A stretch of DNA of 64,000 bases, taken from positions 620,001 to 684,000 of the forward strand of contig NZ_DASYGY010000004.1 of NCBI RefSeq assembly GCF_035999195.1. The letters are read 5' to 3'. The notes under the pieces are model-generated. The model ran no database searches. It was not told the origin of the DNA and worked only from the letters and a program-made list of their open reading frames with translations. A program made the position numbers and the translations under genes. The stretch is from Pseudoxanthomonas sp. (GTDB lineage Bacteria > Pseudomonadota > Gammaproteobacteria > Xanthomonadales > Xanthomonadaceae). Shown one piece after another: positions 1-8,862 of this stretch. Position 1 is the stretch's first letter. Each line of letters opens with the position of its first letter.

Positions 1-2
1 CG

Positions 3-1145
3 CAGGCGCAGGCGATGAATGCCACGGCGCGCCGGCTCGAGGATCTGGTCGAAACCTATTACGTGGGCACCGGCCAGTTCGCGCTGCTGCCGCGTCCCGG
101 GCGCGACGCCGACCTGTGGGAGCGCGTGATGGCGCGCGTGGAGCATGCGGAGATCGATGTCGGCGGCGAACCGATCCGGCTGCTGCCTTACCTCGGCGTC
201 GCCGCGTTCAACGGTACCCATCCCAGCATGATCGACGGCGCGGTGCTGGCGGCCTCGCATCTGGCCTTCGAGGCGCGCCAGCACGGCGAGCTGCGTCCGC
301 GCTACAGCGATGTCGGCGACACCCAGGTGCGGCGCACGCACCGCCGCCAGCTGCACGATGCCACCGAAGCACTGGCCAGCCTGCGCAGCGAGCGCGTGGC
401 GCTGTACTTCCAGCCGATCCGCGAGCTGGTGCCGGACATGCGGGACGAACCGCGTTCGCTGGCGGGCGAGGTGCTGTGCCGGTTGGTGGACGAGAAGGGC
501 GAGATCATGTCGCCGGCCCGCTTCATGGCCCCGCTGGAAGCCGCCGGTCGCGGTGCCGAACTGGATCTTGCGGTGGTGCGCGCGCTGTTCCGGCTGCTGC
601 GGAAGAATCCGGGCGCGCTGCCGTACTGCCGGGAGATCGCGATCAACCTGACCGGACAGAGCCTGGCGTCGATGAGCTTCCAGGTGGAACTGCGCACGTT
701 GCTGGCCGGTTCGCCGCTGCCGATGAGCGCGCTGTGCTTCGAGGTCACCGAGACCGCCGCCATTTCCAACACGGCCGCCGCCAGCCATCTGCTCACCGAC
801 CTGCAGGCGCTGGGCTGCCACATCGCCATCGACGATTTCGGCACCGGCATGCAGAGCTTCGCGCGGCTGCGGGAACTGCCGGTCGACGTGATCAAGATCG
901 ACGGTTCGTTCGTGCGCAACGTCGCCCAGCTCGGCAAGGACTATGCCGTGGTGCAGGCCTCGGTGGCGGTGGCCAAGGCGTTCGGCGCGACCACCGTGGC
1001 CGAATTCGTCGAGGACGAGGACACCGAATTCTGCCTGCGTCGCCTGGGCGTACACCGCGTGCAGGGATACCTCTACGGCGCGCCGCGTCCGCTCGCCGAC
1101 GTGCTGGCGGAAACGGCCGCCGAAGCCGCCGCCTCCCGCGAATGA
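3..1145 (+). CDS. GGDEF-EAL cyclic-di-GMP phosphodiesterase, 5' truncated by the window
   Basis: The reading frame is open to the left edge, so the N-terminus is missing; residue numbers below count from the first Met at base 15. Residues ~1-100 look like the end of a degenerate GGDEF domain, and ~125-365 are an EAL domain, which hydrolyses cyclic-di-GMP to pGpG. The signature EAL is EVL (E152). The other metal and catalytic positions can be seen: N211 (INLTGQ), E247 (TE), D273-D274 (DDFGTG), K294 (KID), E330 (AEFVE) and Q350 (VQGY). Phosphodiesterase activity is therefore plausible despite the A-to-V change. The missing N-terminus could hold sensor or membrane domains. The gene converges on the antiporter gene, with 7 bp between the stops. 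Confidence 0.88.
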   Translation, partial: QAQAMNATARRLEDLVETYYVGTGQFALLPRPGRDADLWERVMARVEHAEIDVGGEPIRLLPYLGVAAFNGTHPSMIDGAVLAASHLAFEARQHGELRPRYSDVGDTQVRRTHRRQLHDATEALASLRSERVALYFQPIRELVPDMRDEPRSLAGEVLCRLVDEKGEIMSPARFMAPLEAAGRGAELDLAVVRALFRLLRKNPGALPYCREIAINLTGQSLASMSFQVELRTLLAGSPLPMSALCFEVTETAAISNTAAASHLLTDLQALGCHIAIDDFGTGMQSFARLRELPVDVIKIDGSFVRNVAQLGKDYAVVQASVAVAKAFGATTVAEFVEDEDTEFCLRRLGVHRVQGYLYGAPRPLADVLAETAAEAAASRE

Positions 1146-1152
1146 CGTCGAC

Positions 1153-2841
1153 TCAGATGGCCACGCGCTGGGGACGGTAGGGCGGCGTGGACATCACCAT
1201 TTCGGCCAGCGAGAACGCCAGTTCGCGTTCGGCCAGTACCGCGCCGTCGGCGCCATGCTCGAGCAGATGCTTCACCTCGCCCTCGCTGTGCGCGCGCGCC
1301 AGCAGGGTCAGGCCGGGGTTGATCGCGCGCAGCTTGGCCAGTGCTTCGCCGGCTTCCAGCGGCTGCGGAATCGCCAGCACCGCGATCTTGGCGCGTTCGG
1401 GGTGCGCCTCGGCCAGCACCCGGTCGGCGGCGGCGCTGCCGCGGATCGCCGGAATGCCGGCATCGTGCGCGCGGGCGACGTGGTCGCCATTGTCGTCGAT
1501 GACGATCAGCGGCACGCCGCGGTCGCGCAGCACGCGGGCCAGTTCGCTGCCCACCCGGCCGTAGCCGATGATGATGGCGTGGCCGGTGACGTCCAGCGAC
1601 GGCCCGGGCCGCACCTCCGGCTCCGCCGGCACCGGTGCCAGCGCTTCCTGCCTCTTCTGCCAGCGGTCCAGCCAAGTGAACAGGAACGGATTGGCGATGA
1701 TCGACAGCAGCGAGCCGGCCAGGATCAGGTCGCGGCCTTCCGGCGGCAGGATCTTCAGCGCCACGCCCAGCGCGGCGAGGATGAAGGAGAACTCGCCGAT
1801 CTGCGCCAGGCTCACCGAAATGGTCAGCGCCGTGCCGGTGGGGTGCTTGAACGCCTTGACGATGTAGTAGGCCGCCACCGACTTGCCCAGCACGATGATG
1901 GCGAACGTGGCCAGCACCTGCCACGGATGCGCCACCACGATCGCCGGGTTGAACAGCATGCCGACCGACACGAAGAACAGCACCGCGAAGGCATCCCGCA
2001 GCGGTAGCGAATCGTTGGCCGCCTTGTGGCTCAGTTCGGATTCGTTGAGCAGCATGCCGGCGAAGAACGCGCCCAGCGCGAACGATACGCCGAACATCGT
2101 GGCCGACCCGAACGCCACGCCCAGGGCGATGGCCAGCACCGACAGGGTGAACAGCTCGCGCGAGCCGGTCGCCGCGATCTTTTCCAGCGTCCAGGGAATC
2201 GCCCGGCGGCCGACCAGCAGCATGAAGGCCACGAACGCGCCCAGCTTGATGAAGGTCCACGCGATGGCGACGGCGAACGTGCCGAAACTGGCGCCTTCCG
2301 TGCCGCTTTCCGGGCCGAAGGTCTCGGCCAGCACCGGCAGCATCACCAGTGCCAGCACCATCACCAGGTCTTCGACGATCAGCCAGCCCACCGCGATGCG
2401 GCCGCGCTGCGTCTCCAGCAGGCGGCGCTCCTCCATCGCCCGCAACAGCACCACCGTGCTCGCCACCGACAGCGCCAGGCCGAACACGAAGCCGTTGAGC
2501 GGCGTCCAACCCATGCCCCAGGCCAGCGCCCAGCCCAGGCCGGTAGCGACGGCGATCTGCACGATCGCGCCGGGAATGGCGATCGCCTTCACCTCCAGCA
2601 GGTCTTCCAGCGAGAAGTGCAGGCCCACGCCGAACATCAGCAGCATCACGCCCAGTTCGGACAACTGCGTGGCGAGTTCCTGGTCGGCGACGAAGCCCGG
2701 CGTGAACGGGCCGACGAAGATGCCTGCAAGCAGATAACCGACCAGCGGCGAGAACCGCAGCTTGTGGGCGATCGCACCCAGCACGAAGGCCAGGCCCAGG
2801 CCCACCGCGATGATGTTGATCAGGTCGGTGTCATGCGGCAT
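1153..2841 (-). CDS. ybaL: YbaL/KefB-type monovalent cation:proton antiporter (CPA2) with RCK domain
   Basis: A 562-residue inner-membrane protein. Residues ~5-390 form the CPA2 sodium/proton exchanger domain, about 12 hydrophobic segments beginning near INIIAVGLGLAF. Residues ~415-535 form a TrkA-N (RCK) nucleotide-binding domain with a Rossmann GYGRVG motif followed by the acidic VIDD. Length and architecture match E. coli YbaL (about 560 aa) better than KefB or KefC (about 600-620 aa). By family it exports K+ or another monovalent cation in exchange for protons, gated by a ligand at the RCK domain; the substrate is not determined here. I see no ancillary KefF/KefG-like oxidoreductase gene next to it. 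Confidence 0.9.
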   Translation of the reverse strand: MPHDTDLINIIAVGLGLAFVLGAIAHKLRFSPLVGYLLAGIFVGPFTPGFVADQELATQLSELGVMLLMFGVGLHFSLEDLLEVKAIAIPGAIVQIAVATGLGWALAWGMGWTPLNGFVFGLALSVASTVVLLRAMEERRLLETQRGRIAVGWLIVEDLVMVLALVMLPVLAETFGPESGTEGASFGTFAVAIAWTFIKLGAFVAFMLLVGRRAIPWTLEKIAATGSRELFTLSVLAIALGVAFGSATMFGVSFALGAFFAGMLLNESELSHKAANDSLPLRDAFAVLFFVSVGMLFNPAIVVAHPWQVLATFAIIVLGKSVAAYYIVKAFKHPTGTALTISVSLAQIGEFSFILAALGVALKILPPEGRDLILAGSLLSIIANPFLFTWLDRWQKRQEALAPVPAEPEVRPGPSLDVTGHAIIIGYGRVGSELARVLRDRGVPLIVIDDNGDHVARAHDAGIPAIRGSAAADRVLAEAHPERAKIAVLAIPQPLEAGEALAKLRAINPGLTLLARAHSEGEVKHLLEHGADGAVLAERELAFSLAEMVMSTPPYRPQRVAI

Positions 2842-2958
2842 AGATGGCGGCTTTCCTCGTCATGGGGATCGAGTGTCGCCGATGCGAGCGCCCTGCGGCA
2901 AACGAAAACTAGCCGCGGGTGCACGCGCGCTCGTGCGCACCTCACTGCGCGCAAACGG

Positions 2959-2984
2959 AAACGCCCCGCGCGGGGCGGGGCGTT
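2959..2984 (-). terminator. Rho-independent-like terminator after the TonB-dependent receptor
   Basis: On the minus strand the arms AACGCCCCG and CGGGGCGTT (2960-2968 and 2976-2984) flank a 7-nt loop. They are followed by TTCCGTTT, a short T-rich run. It lies 26 bp past the receptor stop codon, in the gap before the antiporter gene. Confidence 0.7.
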
Positions 2985-3010
2985 CCGGATGGATCAGGCG
3001 ATGACGCCCA

Positions 3011-5410
3011 TCACCACTTGTAGGCGATGCGCCCGTAGACATACGCGCCGTTGAACCCGCCCGGTGACTGGCTGCTGTAGGGGAACTGCCCGCTGTTAGA
3101 GTTCGGGAAGATCGTCCGGTCAGGGTACTCGTCCAGCAGGTTGTCCGCACCGAGCGTCAGCGTCCAGTTCTCGCTGGGACGGAAACTGGTGGACGCATCC
3201 AGGATCCACTTCGCCCCATAGGTCTGGTCGTTGACGGGGTTGCCGGTCTCGCTGACGCGCGTGGTGAACTCGCCATAGCGGGTCGCGCCGAAGGTGAAGT
3301 CCCAGCGGGCCAGCTTCCAGGCCGCGGTCAGCGTGGCCTTGTCGCGCGGATAGCCTTCCTCGATGCGGCCCTGCTCGTCGCGGCCGACGCGGAAGAGATT
3401 GGCGCCCAGCGCGGTCAGCTCCTGCGGATTCGGCGCGATGCGCTGGATCTCGGTCTTGTTGTAGTTGTAGCCGGCGGTCAGGGCGAGGCTGCTGTTCTCG
3501 AACGGCACCGTGTACTGTGCGATCACGTCGACGCCGCGCGTGCGGGTGTCGGCGGCATTGGTGAAGTAGCGCGCGCTGGTGACGCCGTTGACGCCGAGGC
3601 TTGCCAGCAGCGCCTGCGCCGCCGCGTTGCCGCCCAGCAGCAGGTTCGACGACAGCACGATGCGGTCGTCGATGTCGATCTGGTAGGCGTCGATGGTGAC
3701 GTACAGGCTGTCCACCGGCCGCAGCACCAGGCCCAAGCCGTAGGACAGAGAGGTTTCCGCGGTCAGCGCTTCGGCACCGAGGGCCTGCGCGACCGGGCCG
3801 GTCGCGGGGAAGGTGCCGGATTCGAAGAAGCGGTCGAGCGACGCGTTGTACTGCGAGGTCACCACCTGGTAGTACTGCTGTGCGAGCGCCGGTGCGCGGA
3901 AGCCGCTGGCCACGGTCGCACGCAGGGCCACCGCATCGGTGAAGGCGTAACGCGCGGACAGCTTGCCCGACACCTCGCTGCCGAAGTCGGAGTAATCCTC
4001 GTAGCGCCCGGCGATGCCGGCGGAGAACTTCTCGGTCAGATCGGCTTCCAGGCCGATGTACGCCGCATAGCTGTCGCGGTCCGAATGCACCGCATTGACA
4101 GGAGTGAAGCCGGCGAATCCCTGCGCGCCGCTGCCGGTGTACGAGTTGAGTTCGCCCGGCGACTGGTTCCACTTCTCCTGCCGGTATTCGGCGCCGAACG
4201 ACAGCGTTGCCGGGTAGGCCAGGCCGATCTCCAGCGGCTTGCTGACATCGGCATTCAACACGTTCTGGGTGTACTCCAGCGCGCCGTCGTAGAAGCGGTG
4301 CGGGCTGCTCGCGCCCAGGCTGTAGTTGATGCTGTTCTGGGTGTAGAACTTAAGGTGGTTGTAGCCGTAGTTGTAGCTGACGTCCCACTTCCAGCCGCTC
4401 TCGGTGTCGCCCTTGATGCCTGCGACCAGCGAACGGTCCTGTGACAGCTGGTTGATCTCGGGCACGTAGCCGTCCGGGTAGACCTGGGCCAGCAGCGCGC
4501 CCTGGCTGCTGTGGTTGCGCGAGCGATAGAAGGCGAAGGACACAATGTCGCGATTGCTGGCGATCGCGGTGGCGTACGCGCTGACGTTGTCGCTAAAGTC
4601 GAAACCGGCATTGGCCGAGACGGCGCCGGCATCGACCTGGGGATCGCCGTAGACGAAGGCGACCTGGCCCACCGCGGGATTGTTGCCCGTGTTCGGTGCC
4701 GTGCCCTGGTACGGGCCGGCGCGGTTGGTTTCGTCCTGCTGGGTCAGCTGCCCGGCGACATGGACGAAGCCGCGGCCGTCGCCGAACGACACGCCGGTAT
4801 CGCCGGAGAGTTGTGTATTGCCGCCGTCACCGGCGGAGTAGCCGCCCACGTCGATCGCCAGGCTGCCGCCCTTGCCGGCGCCCTTCAGCACGATGTTGAC
4901 CACGCCGGCGATGGCGTCGGAGCCGTATTGCGCAGAGGCGCCGTCGCGCAGCACCTCCACGCGCTCGATCGCCGACACCGGGATGGCGTTGAGGTCGACC
5001 GCCGACGAGCCGCGGCCGATGCTGCCGTTGACGTTGACCAGCGCCGAGATGTGGCGGCGCTTGCCGTTGACCAGGATCAGGACCTGGTCGGGCGACAGGC
5101 CGCGCAGCTGCGCCGGGCGCACGCCGCTGGTGCCGTCGGTGACGGCGGGACGCGGGAAGTTCAGCGAGGGCAGCGCGCGGGCCAGCGCCGTGGCCAGCTC
5201 GGTGGTGCCGGTCGATTGCAGGACTTCCGGCGTGATGATGTCGATGGGCGACTGCGATTCGGCCACCGTACGGTCGGAGACGCGGGTGCCGGTGACGATC
5301 AGGGTATCGAGAGTGCGGGCCTCGGCGGGGGCCGACTCCTGCGCGAACGTGGCGGGGGTGACCAGGGCCAAGCTGATGGCGAGGGTCAGGGGGGACAGCG
5401 AACGGGTCAT
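3011..5410 (-). CDS. TonB-dependent outer-membrane receptor
   Basis: A 799-residue outer-membrane gated pore that takes up a ligand (siderophore, vitamin or glycan fragment) using energy from TonB-ExbBD. The start at 5410 gives a clean signal peptide (MTRSLSPLTLAISLALV, cleavage after ATFAQ). A start 25 codons upstream would put charged residues before it. A TonB-box-like LDTLIVTGT follows near residues 33-41, then the plug domain (~50-165, with ...SAIERVEVLRDGASAQYGSDAIAGVVNIVLK) and a 22-strand barrel. The C-terminal residue is Trp (YKW), as barrel assembly needs. No sigma/anti-sigma pair or transport operon adjoins it, so the substrate is unknown. Xanthomonads have many such receptors. Confidence 0.92.
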   Translation of the reverse strand: MTRSLSPLTLAISLALVTPATFAQESAPAEARTLDTLIVTGTRVSDRTVAESQSPIDIITPEVLQSTGTTELATALARALPSLNFPRPAVTDGTSGVRPAQLRGLSPDQVLILVNGKRRHISALVNVNGSIGRGSSAVDLNAIPVSAIERVEVLRDGASAQYGSDAIAGVVNIVLKGAGKGGSLAIDVGGYSAGDGGNTQLSGDTGVSFGDGRGFVHVAGQLTQQDETNRAGPYQGTAPNTGNNPAVGQVAFVYGDPQVDAGAVSANAGFDFSDNVSAYATAIASNRDIVSFAFYRSRNHSSQGALLAQVYPDGYVPEINQLSQDRSLVAGIKGDTESGWKWDVSYNYGYNHLKFYTQNSINYSLGASSPHRFYDGALEYTQNVLNADVSKPLEIGLAYPATLSFGAEYRQEKWNQSPGELNSYTGSGAQGFAGFTPVNAVHSDRDSYAAYIGLEADLTEKFSAGIAGRYEDYSDFGSEVSGKLSARYAFTDAVALRATVASGFRAPALAQQYYQVVTSQYNASLDRFFESGTFPATGPVAQALGAEALTAETSLSYGLGLVLRPVDSLYVTIDAYQIDIDDRIVLSSNLLLGGNAAAQALLASLGVNGVTSARYFTNAADTRTRGVDVIAQYTVPFENSSLALTAGYNYNKTEIQRIAPNPQELTALGANLFRVGRDEQGRIEEGYPRDKATLTAAWKLARWDFTFGATRYGEFTTRVSETGNPVNDQTYGAKWILDASTSFRPSENWTLTLGADNLLDEYPDRTIFPNSNSGQFPYSSQSPGGFNGAYVYGRIAYKW

Positions 5411-5507
5411 GGGGGAAGCTCCGGGAAGGACAGCGAAGTACGACTTCAAGTGGATCAGGGCTTGCAAAGTTTCCTTTGAAACCATGGACTTAGGTGCTAC
5501 CTGTTCT

Positions 5508-5535
5508 GGTTACAGGGGCGGGAAGGGCGTGTCAA
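5508..5535 (-). promoter_or_regulatory. Candidate sigma-70 promoter of the TonB-dependent receptor
   Basis: Read on the minus strand: a perfect -35 TTGACA (5530-5535), a 16-bp spacer and a weak -10 TAACCA (5508-5513), about 98 bp before the receptor start. A perfect 10-bp palindrome TTGTTAACAA lies just upstream (5540-5549) and could be a regulator site for this gene or the divergent ABC-F gene. Confidence 0.45.
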
Positions 5536-5615
5536 TGCTTTGTTAACAAGTGTGAGCGGGTGCGCTATCGATAAACTACGTGGCCGCTTCCGCCCAAATC
5601 CCCTTAGGTTGTTTC

Positions 5616-7466
5616 TTGATCTCCCTTCGTAATTTCGCGCTCCGTCGTGGCGAGCGCCTGCTGCTGTCAAATGTCGACCTCACCCTGCATGCGGGCTATC
5701 GCGTGGGCGTGGTGGGCCGCAACGGCGCGGGCAAGTCCAGCCTGTTCGCCGCCGTGCAGGGCGAACTGGAAGCCGACAAGGGCGACCTCGACCTGCCGGG
5801 CAAGGTGCGCATCGCCAGCGTCGCGCAGGAGACTCCCTCGCTGCCCGATCCGGCGCTGTCGTTCGTGCTGGGGGGCGACACCGAGGTCGCGGCGGTCCTG
5901 CAGGCCGAGGCCGACGCCTCCGCGCGCGAGGATTGGGAAGCCGTGGCCAACGCGCACCAGAAGATGGCCGAAATCGGCGCCTACGACGCCGAAGCGCGCG
6001 CCGGCAAGCTGCTGCACGGCCTGGGCTTCCCGGCCGATACGCACCACCGTCCGGTGTCGTCCTTCTCCGGTGGCTGGCGCGTGCGCCTGAACCTGGCGCG
6101 CGCGCTGATGATGCCCAGCGACCTGCTGTTGCTCGACGAACCCACCAACCACCTCGACATGGACGCGGTGCTGTGGCTGGAGCAGTGGCTGCTGAAATAT
6201 CCCGGCACGCTGCTGCTGATCTCGCACGACCGCGAATTCCTCGACAACGTGGCCACGCATACGCTGCACCTGCACGGCGGCGGCGCCAAGCTGTACCCCG
6301 GCGGTTACACCGACTTCGAGCGCCAGCGCGCCGAGCAGCTCCGCCAGCAGCAGATCGCGCACGAGAAGGAGCAGGCCGAACGCGCGCACCTGCAGAGCTT
6401 CATCGACCGCTTCAAGGCCAAGGCCTCGAAGGCGGCGCAGGCGCAGAGCCGCATGAAGCGACTGGCCAAGCTGGCCGGTACCGAGGCGGTGCGTGCCGAG
6501 CGCGAATTCCGCATCGAGTTCGCCCCGCCGGCCAAGCTGCCGTTTTCGCTGATCCGCCTGAACCACGTGGAGGCCGGCTACGGTCCGGACGCGGTGATCC
6601 TGCACAACGTCGGCTTCGGCCTGGAGGCCGGCCAGCGCATCGGCCTGTTGGGCCCCAACGGCGCCGGCAAGACCACACTGGTGAAGTCGCTGGTCGGCGA
6701 ACTGCCGGTGCTGGCGGGCGACCGCATGGCGCATCCGGACCTGCGCATCGGTTACTTCGCCCAGCACACGGTCGAGTCGCTGCACGAGGGCCAGTCGCCG
6801 ATGGACCACTTCCGCGACCTGTCGCCGGACGCCAGCAACCAGTCGTTCCGCGATTTCCTGGGCAAGTGGAATTTCCCCGGCGATCGCGCGTTCGAGCCGG
6901 TCGACGGCTTCTCCGGCGGCGAGCGCGCGCGACTCGCGCTGGCGCTGATCGCCTGGCAGCAGCCGAACGTGCTGTTGCTCGACGAACCGACCAACCACCT
7001 CGATCTGGAAATGCGCGAAGCATTGGCCGAAGCGCTCAGCGACTTCGATGGCGCCATCGTCATGGTCTCGCACGACCGCCACCTGATCGGCCTGGTCTGC
7101 GACACGTTCTGGCGGGTGGCCGACGGCAAGGTCGAACCGTTCGCCGGCGACCTGGACGAATACGCGGCCTGGCTGCGCACCCGCTCCACCGCACAGGGCA
7201 GCAAGCCGCTGCGCAGCGAACCGGCGCCGGCGCCCAAGCCTGCCCCCGCACCCGCGAAGAAGGTCAATCCCGTCAAGCTGGCCGCCGCCGAGGCCAAGGT
7301 CGCCGAACTGGAAGCCAAGCTGGCCGAGGTGGACGCGCAGCTCGCGGACCCGTCCAGCTACGCCGATGCCGATCTCGCCGCACGCCTGGGCCGCGACCGG
7401 GAGGCGCTGCAACAGCAGCTCGCCAAGGCCGAAGAGGCCTGGTCGGCGCTGTACGACGAGGCTTGA
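5616..7466 (+). CDS. yheS: ABC-F family ATPase (YheS-like)
   Basis: About 616 residues with two ABC ATPase domains and no membrane segments. This is the ABC-F plan: proteins that bind the ribosome and affect translation rather than transport. Walker A occurs twice (GRNGAGKSS near residue 29 and GPNGAGKTT near 347), the signatures are FSGGWRVRL and FSGGERARL, and LLLLDEPTNHLD or a close variant is the Walker B in each half. A ~75-residue helical linker rich in E, Q and R joins them, and a Pro/Ala stretch plus coiled coil ends the protein. I chose the TTG at 5616 because the product then starts MISLRNFALRRGE, as in YheS relatives. An in-frame GTG at 5580 would add 12 unconserved residues. Confidence 0.9.
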   Translation: MISLRNFALRRGERLLLSNVDLTLHAGYRVGVVGRNGAGKSSLFAAVQGELEADKGDLDLPGKVRIASVAQETPSLPDPALSFVLGGDTEVAAVLQAEADASAREDWEAVANAHQKMAEIGAYDAEARAGKLLHGLGFPADTHHRPVSSFSGGWRVRLNLARALMMPSDLLLLDEPTNHLDMDAVLWLEQWLLKYPGTLLLISHDREFLDNVATHTLHLHGGGAKLYPGGYTDFERQRAEQLRQQQIAHEKEQAERAHLQSFIDRFKAKASKAAQAQSRMKRLAKLAGTEAVRAEREFRIEFAPPAKLPFSLIRLNHVEAGYGPDAVILHNVGFGLEAGQRIGLLGPNGAGKTTLVKSLVGELPVLAGDRMAHPDLRIGYFAQHTVESLHEGQSPMDHFRDLSPDASNQSFRDFLGKWNFPGDRAFEPVDGFSGGERARLALALIAWQQPNVLLLDEPTNHLDLEMREALAEALSDFDGAIVMVSHDRHLIGLVCDTFWRVADGKVEPFAGDLDEYAAWLRTRSTAQGSKPLRSEPAPAPKPAPAPAKKVNPVKLAAAEAKVAELEAKLAEVDAQLADPSSYADADLAARLGRDREALQQQLAKAEEAWSALYDEA

Positions 7467-7523
7467 TTCTCGCCTTTCCCGACCCCAGACACGTGCCGGT
7501 TCACTCCGCTTCCCAAACCTGTC

Positions 7524-7859
7524 ATGCCCATCTACGCCTTCGAATGCACCCAGTGCGGCCACAGTTTCGACCGGCTGCAGAAGCTGTCCGATCCGGATCC
7601 CGACACCTGCCCGGCCTGCAGTGCGCAGGCGGTGAAGCGGCAGGTGACGGCGCCGTCGTTCCGGCTGGCCGGCAGCGGCTGGTACGAGACCGACTTCAAG
7701 AAGGACGGCGACAAGAAGCGCAACCTGGCCGACGGTGGCGAGGGCGCCAAGCCGTCCAGCGAGGCCAAGCCGGCGGAGTCGTCGCCCGCGAAAGCCGAAA
7801 GCGCGCCGGCGAAGACCGAGTCCAAGCCGGCGGCCCCGTCCTCGACATCCTCGACCTGA
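7524..7859 (+). CDS. FmdB-family zinc-ribbon protein
   Basis: A 111-residue protein starting MPIYAFECTQCGHSFDRLQ, the hallmark of the FmdB/putative regulatory protein family. A zinc ribbon is formed by two pairs, CTQC (residues 8-11) and CPAC near 30-33. After residue ~65 the tail is low-complexity Lys/Ala/Pro/Ser and probably disordered. The molecular role of the family is not established. In many proteobacteria this gene sits directly before aspS. Here aspS is 2.1 kb downstream, with a lipoprotein gene and an antisense DUF3011 gene between. Confidence 0.85.
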   Translation: MPIYAFECTQCGHSFDRLQKLSDPDPDTCPACSAQAVKRQVTAPSFRLAGSGWYETDFKKDGDKKRNLADGGEGAKPSSEAKPAESSPAKAESAPAKTESKPAAPSSTSST

Positions 7860-7876
7860 GGCCAGCGGTGTAAGGT

Positions 7877-7903
7877 GCATCCCTTCCTGCCACGAAGGGA
7901 TGC
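7877..7903 (+). promoter_or_regulatory. Perfect 10-bp hairpin covering the ribosome binding site of the next gene
   Basis: GCATCCCTTC (7877-7886) and GAAGGGATGC (7894-7903) are exact reverse complements separated by a 7-nt loop. The purine-rich GAAGGGA in the 3' arm is the only good Shine-Dalgarno sequence for the ATG at 7905. The RBS is therefore paired when the stem forms. No T-run follows, so a simple terminator for fmdB is less likely. Confidence 0.6.
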
Positions 7904-7904
7904 C

Positions 7905-8522
7905 ATGAAGAAGACCCTGATCGCGTGTGCGGCGTTGCTCGCCGCCGGCTGCGCCACGTCGACTGCGGATGTGCCGGCGTCGACGCCGGCCGATGCGTTC
8001 CTCGCGTCGCTGGCCGATCACTGCGGCAAGGCCTACGCCGGCCGCATCACCGCCAACCAGCCCGCCTCGACCACGCCCGATCCGTTCGAGGGCAAGGCCT
8101 TGGTCATGCATGTGCGCGGTTGCGACGACCCGACGCGCGAGATCCGCGTGCCGTTCCATGTCGGCGACGACCACTCGCGGACGTGGGTGCTGACGCGGAC
8201 AGGATCGGGTCTGCGGCTGAAACACGACCACCGCCACGAGGACGGCAGTCCGGATGCGGTGACGATGTACGGCGGCGACACGGCGGTCGCGGGGACGGCC
8301 CAGCGACAGGCGTTTCCGGTGGATGCGGAATCCATCGCGATGTTCCGGCGCGGGGGTCTGACAGCCTCGGTGACCAATACCTGGGCGATGGAACTGGTGC
8401 CGGCGGAGACCTTCGTCTACGAACTCAGCCGCCCGAACGGGCGCTTGTTCCGCGTGGAGTTCGACCTGACCACGCCTGTCGCGCTGCCGCTGGCGCCGTG
8501 GGGCAGCAGCGAGGACGGGTGA
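7905..8522 (+). CDS. Putative lipoprotein of unknown function
   Basis: A 205-residue product with a lipoprotein signal: MKKTLIACAALLAAGC with the lipobox cysteine at residue 16. The next residues (A, T) give no Asp+2 inner-membrane retention signal, so an outer-membrane location is more likely. The mature part is polar, with two Cys (in DHCGKAY and VRGCDDP) that could form a disulfide, and His/Arg-rich segments near the middle. I do not recognise a family. The ATG at 7905 is preferred to one ten codons upstream because GAAGGGA precedes it at normal spacing. The gene follows fmdB by 45 bp and may be co-transcribed, but its RBS is enclosed in a hairpin. Confidence 0.65.
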   Translation: MKKTLIACAALLAAGCATSTADVPASTPADAFLASLADHCGKAYAGRITANQPASTTPDPFEGKALVMHVRGCDDPTREIRVPFHVGDDHSRTWVLTRTGSGLRLKHDHRHEDGSPDAVTMYGGDTAVAGTAQRQAFPVDAESIAMFRRGGLTASVTNTWAMELVPAETFVYELSRPNGRLFRVEFDLTTPVALPLAPWGSSEDG

Positions 8523-8565
8523 GGGAGAGGCCTCACTGCGTTGCGCTTGCGAGCAACAGCCGCAA

Positions 8566-8832
8566 TGGGTCCCAGCGTTCGCTGGGACGACGAAAGTCAG
8601 CGCCAATTCAACGCCGTCGTCCCGGCGAACGCTGGGACCCAAGCGGACGTTGTATGCCCTTCCTGTCGTGCAACGCCGTCAAAGCAAGTCGCTGGGTCCC
8701 GGCGTTCGCCGGGATGACGGGTCCGGGTCGGCTCCGGCGTTATCGATCGGTAGCGTGCGCCGTGCGCACGACGCCGTATCGTACGGTTCCGTCAAAGCGG
8801 GTCCCTGGATCCAGGCCTGCGCCGGGATGACG
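8566..8832. repeat. Cluster of four REP-like palindromic repeats
   Basis: Four related copies of an imperfect palindrome built on GGGTCCC-GCGTTCGC-GGGA-GACG. The first (8566-8591) and second (8616-8641) face each other. The third (8691-8719) and fourth (8801-8832) share the ending GCCGGGATGACG. The arrangement resembles BIME/REP clusters. The whole 340-bp gap between the lipoprotein gene (stop 8522) and the DUF3011 gene (stop 8863) is filled by these copies and spacer, and I see no gene in it. Confidence 0.75.
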
Positions 8833-8862
8833 GGCACGGGCCCCAGCGCTCCCTCACCGGAC

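Noticed and set aside
5667..8642. Long minus-strand open frame across the ABC-F gene and fmdB
   Set aside because: Shadow of clear plus-strand genes; continues through the REP cluster, so it cannot be a real gene end.
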